A stretch of 64,000 nt of DNA from Fontibacillus panacisegetis (GTDB lineage: Bacteria > Bacillota > Bacilli > Paenibacillales > Paenibacillaceae): NCBI RefSeq assembly GCF_900102215.1, contig NZ_FNBG01000007.1:1-64000 (forward strand), read 5' to 3'. Below the pieces are notes generated by a model. It was not told the origin of the DNA, ran no database searches, and saw only the letters and a list, made by a program, of their open reading frames with translations. Positions 58,027 to 64,000 of this stretch are shown in pieces (positions within the stretch are counted from its first letter, which is position 1; the number at the start of each line of letters is the position of its first letter). The translations under genes and the position numbers were made by a program.

Positions 58027-59141
58027 ATAACAGATACCTCCTTCTCAACTTTCAACTCGGATAAGCCCAATCGATTAGCCAGTTTAGTCAATTGTTCATA
58101 AACAGTGATATCAAGCTGAACAAGATCGGAGGCTTGCTTGCGTACCGTCTCTAAATAACCCGGATATACAACCTGTTTCACAGAGCTGTCTGTCGGACAT
58201 CCCAGCAGTGTCAGCAGCATACGATCCATATGTGATTTGAATTCGTCTTTCGGACGGAAAGCATCTATATTAATGGCCAGAAAAAAATGACCGATATTCT
58301 GATCCTCTTGTCCATATCTCTGACCATCCGGCTCCAGCAGTCTCGGGTCCGGACCTACATTAGCACCGGACAATACACCGCATAGAATATCAACCATTAA
58401 GCCCAAACCGTATCCTTTGGCTCCCCCTGTCTCCAGCGAACCACCGAGCATTTGTAAATGGCCTGTCCCATCAAAATAGGCATTAGGATCTGTAACCGTC
58501 TTGCCTTCATCGTCAATTAACCAGCCTTCAGGAATCGATTCCCCGCGTCGTCTCGCCGCTTGAATCTTGCCTGTAGCAACCACCGTAGTGCTCATATCCA
58601 GTACAAAAGGCGGCACCTCACCCGCCGGTGCGCTTACCGCAATCGGATTTGTACCAATCATCGCTACCTTGCCTCCGATCGGGCGGGCAATCGTCTGCGA
58701 ACCAAGATTGGTCATCGCCATCCCGATCATTCCTGCTTCAAGAGCCTTTCCGGTATAGTAACCCGCACTTCCAAAATGAGAACTGTGGCGAACCACAACA
58801 CAACCAATCCCCACATTCTTCGCCTTTTCGATAGCAAGCTCCATGGCCCGTGCTCCGGCAATCAGCCCCAAACCGTTCCTGGCATCCATCAAAGCAGTAC
58901 CGGGAGCTTCAGTTACAATCTCGTATTGCGCTTGAGCATGGATTCGGCCATCCTGCTGGCTTGAGATATAGATCCGATCCAAATTGGCCACACCGTGGGT
59001 ATCGAAGCCATTCTCATCGGCGTAGCAGAGTACCTCTGTTGCTAATAAACTATCCTCTTCCGACATGCCGCTGGAACGGAAAGTATTTGCTACAAAACTG
59101 TGCAAAGCTTCCCGCTGAACCTGTACAAATACGCTGCTCAT
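58023..59141 (-). CDS. Malate/L-lactate dehydrogenase (Ldh2/YlbC-type) family oxidoreductase
   Basis: A 372-residue NAD(P)-dependent dehydrogenase of the Ldh_2 family (malate, L-sulfolactate, ureidoglycolate and Delta1-piperideine-2-carboxylate reductase relatives). Family blocks are present: ADENGFDTHGVANLDR near the N-terminus, RHSSHFGSAGYY with the catalytic His, MIGTNPIAVSAPAG, FVLDMSTTVVATGK and KGYGLGLMVDILCG. It looks intact. It follows the M20 gene with an ATGA overlap and is followed by the broken Gfo/Idh gene with another. The substrate is unknown; in this operon it may act on an amino-acid or amino-sugar derived 2-oxo compound. Confidence 0.85.
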   Translation of the reverse strand: MSSVFVQVQREALHSFVANTFRSSGMSEEDSLLATEVLCYADENGFDTHGVANLDRIYISSQQDGRIHAQAQYEIVTEAPGTALMDARNGLGLIAGARAMELAIEKAKNVGIGCVVVRHSSHFGSAGYYTGKALEAGMIGMAMTNLGSQTIARPIGGKVAMIGTNPIAVSAPAGEVPPFVLDMSTTVVATGKIQAARRRGESIPEGWLIDDEGKTVTDPNAYFDGTGHLQMLGGSLETGGAKGYGLGLMVDILCGVLSGANVGPDPRLLEPDGQRYGQEDQNIGHFFLAINIDAFRPKDEFKSHMDRMLLTLLGCPTDSSVKQVVYPGYLETVRKQASDLVQLDITVYEQLTKLANRLGLSELKVEKEVSVI

Positions 59142-60454
59142 CTATTCAACTCCTTCACTCGTTTATTGCGCAAAACAGATGCATAAGCTTGTAGCAATTT
59201 GCAAATCGAGCCTGCATATTGCTCTAAATCGCTAAGGTGCACGTACTCTCCATCCGCGTGCGCCAAATGATCAGCCAAGCTTCCTGGTCCATACACAATA
59301 GAATAAACATCCCGACGCTGTGCCCACATAGCATCGCAAGTAAAAGCTTGTTCCTGCAGTTCATCGGGATTACGAACCATTCCAAGCTGATACAGGAATT
59401 GTTCAAGCTCCGCATGTCGATTCTGCAAGACCGGCAGTCCTTGCTTCACCCACGTTAGCTTGCAGATTTTTTTCGCTTCCTGAGCAGTTAATGCGGCGAT
59501 GCCTATAGAAGCATATTTGGCGGTAAAACTGTGTAAAGCTGTTGAAAAAACTTCCTCCACCCAGCAACGGATTCTATCACCGCTTTCAGTTGATGAATAC
59601 GCAAAGTTAATATGACATTGACCGCTGCCAAACACCTTATTGTGCATTTGCCCTGTATACAAACCAGCAAGACACATCTTTCCATGGTCATCCTCAATGC
59701 GCTGTGACAGTTCATCTACTAAATACTGTGCCAAAAACCCTAGAAGCAATGTCGCATTATGCCCATTGTGCGGCGCATCATCTGTAGAATCACGACCGTT
59801 AACCTCGATGCGAGCCGTCATAGAAGTAGTAGATTGATCGAAATAATACCCGCCTGAAGGCTCTGCAAAAATATTCAGCCTGCCCAGCCAACCCTGCTCA
59901 ATCAGCGGTTTCGTGCCGTAAACTCCCATGGCGCCGCCTTCCTCCCCAGAGACGCATTAAATCAGAATCGAGAGATCATCAAGTAAATCAGGCTCCTCGG
60001 CTAAGGCAGACTGTATCCCCGCGAGCAATGCAACGCCTGCCCCCTTCATATCGACTGCTCCACGACCCACAAAGATTTCGCGTTCATAACTCACCGGAAA
60101 AGAGCCTTCTACAGTATCCATATGAAAATTGAACATGACTGTTTCTTCCAGAAGGCGTTGTTCTCCTATGAGCAGTACCATACTGGGTTGACTCTCCCAG
60201 AATGCCTTGCCCATTTCTTCGGCTCGTTCCTGGACAGATAGGGGGATTGCTTCATTTTGCAGCAAACGCGGATGAGGCGGAGCATGATGGACCACTTTAC
60301 AGGGAGTTCGTTCCGCTGCAAAATTAGCATAAAGCGTCTGCGCAGTCATGATTTCCGACACTCGTCCTGTCTCCATTGGAGATACGGTGTCCAATTTAAG
60401 CAATTCGTGCAGTAATTCCACATGATCTGAAGTAAACAGCGATTTGCTGATCAA
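59138..60454 (-). pseudogene. M20-family metallopeptidase/deacylase split by an in-frame TAA
   Basis: Two frames, 59957-60454 and 59138-59929, are one 438-codon reading frame interrupted only by TAA at 59957-59959. The codons on both sides read ...DDLSILI-stop-CVSGEEGGAMGVY, so CAA to TAA explains it. The M20 metal and catalytic residues lie on both sides: HMD in FNFHMDTVEG and D in GRGAVDMKG before the stop; EE in SGEEGG, E in FAEPSGG and a late His in YVHLSDL after it. The family includes ArgE/DapE-type deacylases. The TTG start overlaps the upstream stop (TTGA), with GGGAGGTG ahead. Without readthrough the protein is inactive. Confidence 0.85.
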
Positions 60455-61326
60455 ATAAATACACCTCCCTCAGTGGAGGAGAACATGTCCGCTAACCATC
60501 GCTCAAAATGACGTCCGTATGTTATATATGAGGCGCTCATATCGCTGCCTCCCCCGCTCTGCTGCAAATGCGGAATCAAATGCAAATGGGGTTCAATCGC
60601 AAGGATGCCTCGATAATCATGGTCATACAGCCATTTCACGCATTCTCGTACCTTTGAATGCCCTTCTCCGGGAAGCGTGTATATCGTATCACTTCGCTTT
60701 CGCATCCCGTCTTTGATATGAACATGTTCTACATAGGGCCAAACCTGCTGCAAAAATTGAAAAGCATCATATTTGTAAGCAATGCCGTTCCCCGTATCAA
60801 ACAAAAGACGAAAAGCCGGATGATTGATTTTTTGGATCAGAGAGAGGCAGTTCTCGGCTGATTCCCCACCCCAGCCGGAGCAATTTTCATGCAGAAGAAC
60901 AATCTCGTTCTTTGCAGCCAGCTCCGTCAATCGATGCATCCGCTCAACAACGCGGTCTCGCCATTCATCTTCCGGAAGCCCGTCATTAGGATAAGACATC
61001 ACTCGCACATTCCTGGAACCCAGTGTATGCATCCGATCAGCGAGTATTCTCAACTCTTCCTCATCTTGCTCAAAAGGCGCCGTAATCGGTCGGGACCAGT
61101 TGGCTATACGTGAATCAATGACCGTAACGCGAAGCCCGGCTGCAGCAAGATCACGGCAAACACCCAAAAATACCCCATAATCCCAATCAGAAAGAAACTC
61201 ACCTTGAAGCGATCTTAATTCCATTTCCTCCCAGCCAAGATCCAGATGCGCCCGAATCTGCTCACCAAGCGATTGACCGGCTTCATCACCTAATCCAGAC
61301 AGTAAATAAGGATGCTGCCTAGACAT
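60451..61326 (-). CDS. Sugar phosphate isomerase/epimerase-like TIM-barrel protein
   Basis: A 291-residue protein of the xylose-isomerase-like TIM-barrel (AP endonuclease 2) superfamily, as in IolE, Hyi and tagatose epimerases. Conserved barrel positions are visible: the Glu of LLHENCSGWGG, Asp of LLFDTGNG, His-x-Lys of VEHVHIKDG, the GEGHS metal-site segment and the final Glu in ILAIEPH. It acts in the cytoplasm on a sugar or polyol derivative that cannot be named from the sequence. It overlaps the DegT fragment upstream by 8 bp and the M20 gene downstream by 4 bp. It looks intact although its neighbours are damaged. Confidence 0.83.
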   Translation of the reverse strand: MSRQHPYLLSGLGDEAGQSLGEQIRAHLDLGWEEMELRSLQGEFLSDWDYGVFLGVCRDLAAAGLRVTVIDSRIANWSRPITAPFEQDEEELRILADRMHTLGSRNVRVMSYPNDGLPEDEWRDRVVERMHRLTELAAKNEIVLLHENCSGWGGESAENCLSLIQKINHPAFRLLFDTGNGIAYKYDAFQFLQQVWPYVEHVHIKDGMRKRSDTIYTLPGEGHSKVRECVKWLYDHDYRGILAIEPHLHLIPHLQQSGGGSDMSASYITYGRHFERWLADMFSSTEGGVFI

Positions 61327-61663
61327 GAGCCTTCACCTTCGCATAAAAATTCAATACTTGTTCAATCACCTGCTCTACATGAGCATCCGGCATTTCAGCG
61401 TACAAAGGCAAGGCAATTGAACGCTTACAGATAGCTTCTGCGTTTGGAAAATCCCCTTCCCGATGTCCTAAATAAGAGAACGCCGGCTGCAACGGAAGCG
61501 TTCGAGGATAATACACTTTCGTTTCGATCCCCTCGCGGCTCAGGTGATCGCGTAGTTCATCGCGACGTTCTGCTTGAAGCACATAGGTGTAATAGACACG
61601 TTCATATGGCGTTTTTGTCACTACATGTACCTGCGTAGCCAGGCTGGAAAATGCCTTCGAAAT
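61319..61663 (-). pseudogene. C-terminal fragment of a DegT/DnrJ/EryC1 aminotransferase
   Basis: About 100-115 codons match only the end of sugar aminotransferases (family length about 370): HVV..YYTYVLQAERRDELRDHLSREGIETKVYYP, then CKRSIALPLYAEM and the C-terminal helix. The PLP-binding Lys domain is missing. The frame is open back to a stop at 61664, and the sequence upstream is AT-rich and unrelated. A GTG at 61621 could still start a short product. It is the truncated first gene of the operon running to 57745. Confidence 0.8.
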
Positions 61664-62071
61664 TTAATGGAGTTAATTTACATCTTTTATAATTTTATAT
61701 AAATTTTACTTTAATTTATATAAATAATTGTAAAAAATTGTCTGTCACATAAAATTCGCAATTTGTTCCCATCGTTTTATGTTGCTTCTGTCAACTAAAA
61801 AAAGCACTCAATCGTGCTGTATATCAGGAAATTACATTACAATCCATAGAGGAAATGAGTTGCTCGTTTACTCTAGACGCGAACAATAGGCTTAGTGACT
61901 CTATCTGACTTTTTTCCTCACAAAACTACTTTTTAATCGCAGACTGTTTGAAATCTGGTAAAAAACCTTTCACATCACTATTATTTTCATCTCTCTTTGC
62001 CTTGCCGGAACCGTCAGAAAAAAGTAAGTTAATATATATACAACAAGCCATACTAGAAAAGAGGGTCATCT
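61664..62071. other. AT-rich intergenic region
   Basis: About 400 bp with no supported gene. It holds the break point of the aminotransferase gene on the left and the promoter of the plus-strand two-component genes on the right. A short AGCAC/GTGCT hairpin lies near 61804-61819. Confidence 0.5.
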
Positions 62072-62737
62072 ATGAAAATATTGATTATTGAGGACGACTC
62101 CAGTATTCAGACGCTCCTTAAGCTGAGCCTACAGGTAGAAGGCTTTCAGGCGAAAGCGGTAGGTACGGTTGCGGACGGGTTGTCTGAGCTGGAAGCTGAA
62201 CATAGCGACCTCGTTCTGCTTGATCTGATGTTGCCCGATGGATCGGGGTTTGAGCTTCTGCAAAGAATGCAGCAGGAATACACGTCGATTCCTGTCATTG
62301 TTCTAACGGCAAAAAACGAGATGAACGATAAAATACTCGGTTTTCAGCTCGGGGCAGATGATTATTTGACGAAACCGTTTGAGACGAGAGAACTGCTAGA
62401 ACGAATAAAAGCCGTTATGCGAAGAATGAAGGCCACGGTTCCTCCAGAAACAATCAGCATCGGATGTATTGAGATCGATAAACTAGAGCGTTCGCTCAAG
62501 CTGAACGGACAACTGATCAAAACAACGAGCAAGGAATTTGATTTTATGTGGCTGCTATGCACAAATCCCAAGAAAGTTTTCACCCGTGAGCAGCTTCTTG
62601 ATCGAGTATGGGGATTTGATTACTACGGTCACACCCGCTCGGTTGACATGATGGTCAATCGATTAAGAGAAAAAATGAAGCCTAACGATTATCTAGTCGC
62701 CACCGTACACGGAACAGGCTATAAACTGGAGGTTTAA
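62072..62737 (+). CDS. OmpR/PhoB-family response regulator
   Basis: A 221-residue regulator. The receiver domain has the acidic pocket IEDD, phospho-acceptor Asp51 (LLDLMLPD), Thr79 in VLTAKNE and Lys101 (LTKPF). The winged-helix domain (about 125-220) ends in VHGTGYKLEV. The ATG is preceded by AGAGGG. It overlaps no gene but is followed 3 bp later by its kinase, so the two form an operon. The target genes are unknown and it is not obviously tied to the lipopeptide operon. Confidence 0.93.
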   Translation: MKILIIEDDSSIQTLLKLSLQVEGFQAKAVGTVADGLSELEAEHSDLVLLDLMLPDGSGFELLQRMQQEYTSIPVIVLTAKNEMNDKILGFQLGADDYLTKPFETRELLERIKAVMRRMKATVPPETISIGCIEIDKLERSLKLNGQLIKTTSKEFDFMWLLCTNPKKVFTREQLLDRVWGFDYYGHTRSVDMMVNRLREKMKPNDYLVATVHGTGYKLEV

Positions 62738-62740
62738 GCT

Positions 62741-64000
62741 ATGGGGTTGCGGAATAAAATGTTTCTCCAACATGCCGTGACCATCATTATGCTGCTTGCA
62801 GCGATGTATTTTGTTGTAAACTACACGCTGAACAAGAGTATGATTGAACGGGATACCCAGACACTCAGTCAGTATTTCGCCTTGCATCGTATTGAAGCAC
62901 TAAAAATTGTTAGCGATAAAAAAATCAATATGGATGAGTTGTTTTCCGGGACCTATGCTCCCTTCATTGCTTCACACCTCGCCTCCAACATTAATTTGCA
63001 GGTTCAGCTTTTTGCTCCAGATGAGACTATCGTTGGCAGCAGTACGGATAAGGATAACTTGCTGAAACGAAGCGATATTACCGCCGCCTTGCAGGGAGAA
63101 GCCGCAACGGTGATTGCCGCAGGTGAAGGAACACAATATTTAATCTACTCCGCCCCCTTCTGGTACGAAGGAAAAATAGTCGGAGGTTTTCGATATTTGC
63201 TTGATTTGAATCAGAATATCCAGACGCTTAGTCAAATGAGAATCTGGTTCGTAGGAGCAGCCATTGGCTGTCTCATATTGTCTCTTTTTGCTACCTATTC
63301 CTTCTCCTCTTTTCTGATGAAGCCACTGCAAGCATTGCAACAAGCACTCAAGCTTGTGTCCGTAGGTGATTTCAGTAAAAAAATTAAAGTAGAAACGAAG
63401 GATGAAGTGGGAGAATTGGCGCAAAACTTCAATCAGATGTCTGATGCACTAGAGCATCATATCGAGATGCTGCATTATGAACAAGGTAAGCAGAAGGCTT
63501 TTTACGATAATATGACTCATGAATTAAAAACTCCTTTGACCTCTATCATTGGATTTTCTGATTTGATAGATAAATTGGATACTCTGGACAACATCCGTGA
63601 CTGTAATACGTACATCCGTAAGGAAAGCTCCCGCCTACTAACAATGGTGGAGGAGTTGCTTCAGACGTCGTTAAAGGGCGAGGAAGAATGGAGGATTAGA
63701 ATGGAGCTGGCTGATCTCAAGACACTTGTCACAGAAAGTCTGAGCATACTTCTTCCAACCATTCAAAAATCGCATATTACTTCTACGGTCAGAGGATCGG
63801 CAAGTGAAGTATATGTTGATCCAAAAAGAACTCAGCAAGTGCTATTCAATGTTATTGGCAATGTGATTAAGCACAGTGAATGTACGTATCTGGAAATCAA
63901 GCTGGCTGATCAAGGACAGTATTCCATCATACGCATTAAGGATAACGGTAAAGGCATTCCAGAGGATCAATTAACGAAGCTGTTTCTCCCATCATCAGAG
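62741..64000 (+). CDS. Sensor histidine kinase, cut off by the window end
   Basis: The frame is open from ATG 62741 to the window edge (420 codons). It has TM1 (about 8-29), an extracytoplasmic domain of about 135 residues, TM2 (about 167-189), HAMP (190-245), the H-box MTHELKTPLTSII with His260, a HATPase N-box NVIGNVIKHS and G1 DNGKGIP. The remaining G2 part lies beyond the window. It is the kinase partner of the regulator 3 bp upstream. Confidence 0.9.
   Translation, partial: MGLRNKMFLQHAVTIIMLLAAMYFVVNYTLNKSMIERDTQTLSQYFALHRIEALKIVSDKKINMDELFSGTYAPFIASHLASNINLQVQLFAPDETIVGSSTDKDNLLKRSDITAALQGEAATVIAAGEGTQYLIYSAPFWYEGKIVGGFRYLLDLNQNIQTLSQMRIWFVGAAIGCLILSLFATYSFSSFLMKPLQALQQALKLVSVGDFSKKIKVETKDEVGELAQNFNQMSDALEHHIEMLHYEQGKQKAFYDNMTHELKTPLTSIIGFSDLIDKLDTLDNIRDCNTYIRKESSRLLTMVEELLQTSLKGEEEWRIRMELADLKTLVTESLSILLPTIQKSHITSTVRGSASEVYVDPKRTQQVLFNVIGNVIKHSECTYLEIKLADQGQYSIIRIKDNGKGIPEDQLTKLFLPSSE

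Noticed and set aside
59138..60454. Two separate peptidase genes
   Set aside because: The frames are in phase and separated only by one TAA plus nine sense codons; the M20 motifs are divided between them, so it is one gene with a stop codon.

Overview
The window looks like a chromosomal segment of a low-to-mid GC Gram-positive of the Bacillales, most likely Paenibacillus. This is an inference from gene content: S-layer-homology protein, OhrR/glutathione peroxidase pair, FtsX-type ABC system with its own two-component pair, soluble short chemoreceptor, FenF-type malonyl transferase and giant NRPS genes with AGGAGG-type ribosome sites. No rRNA, tRNA or CRISPR array was seen.

Layout. 1-202 is the right half of a MITE-like element; a second, complete copy lies at 57319-57720 in the same orientation. 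Between them are: (a) an ABC exporter/permease with a cognate response regulator and histidine kinase (285-5787, minus strand); (b) a GNAT acetyltransferase, a secreted PQQ-propeller protein, an OhrR/glutathione peroxidase operon with a 38-bp near-perfect palindrome, and an SLH protein (5918-11654); (c) a LacI-type regulator plus GH94 phosphorylase with a perfect 16-bp operator between them (12067-16370); (d) a soluble chemoreceptor-like protein (16572-17411); (e) a minus-strand lipopeptide operon of about 39 kb: fenF-like transacylase, a 6.9-kaa PKS/NRPS hybrid, a 5.2-kaa NRPS and an MFS exporter (17483-56427), preceded by about 630 bp of very AT-rich DNA. To the right of the second repeat is a decaying operon (DegT fragment, TIM-barrel isomerase, M20 peptidase with an in-frame TAA, Ldh2-type dehydrogenase, and a Gfo/Idh start fused to a GH127 tail), then a second two-component system cut off by the window end.

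The lipopeptide assembly line is the main item. It starts as in the iturin family: acyl-AMP ligase, ACP, KS, ACP, PLP aminotransferase, condensation domain and carrier protein, which gives a beta-amino fatty acid. Seven complete C-A-PCP modules follow, with epimerases in modules 1, 3 and 5. Reading the ten-residue A-domain codes by eye gives: beta-amino fatty acid - D-Orn - Orn-like - D-Ser - Ser - D-(unassigned, Ser-like pocket with Arg) - Leu - Val. This is not the iturin/mycosubtilin/bacillomycin residue set. A known lipoheptapeptide class from Paenibacillus polymyxa, paenilipoheptin, is the closest described candidate I can recall, but I cannot confirm a match. Unusually, no thioesterase is present; the last NRPS ends in a condensation-like domain whose motif reads AHxxxDYxS instead of HHxxxDG, resembling the terminal cyclising C domains of fungal NRPSs. 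Other oddities are a vestigial adenylation domain, a recently duplicated Ser A domain shared across the two genes, and a short Pro-Asn-Gly repeat linker.
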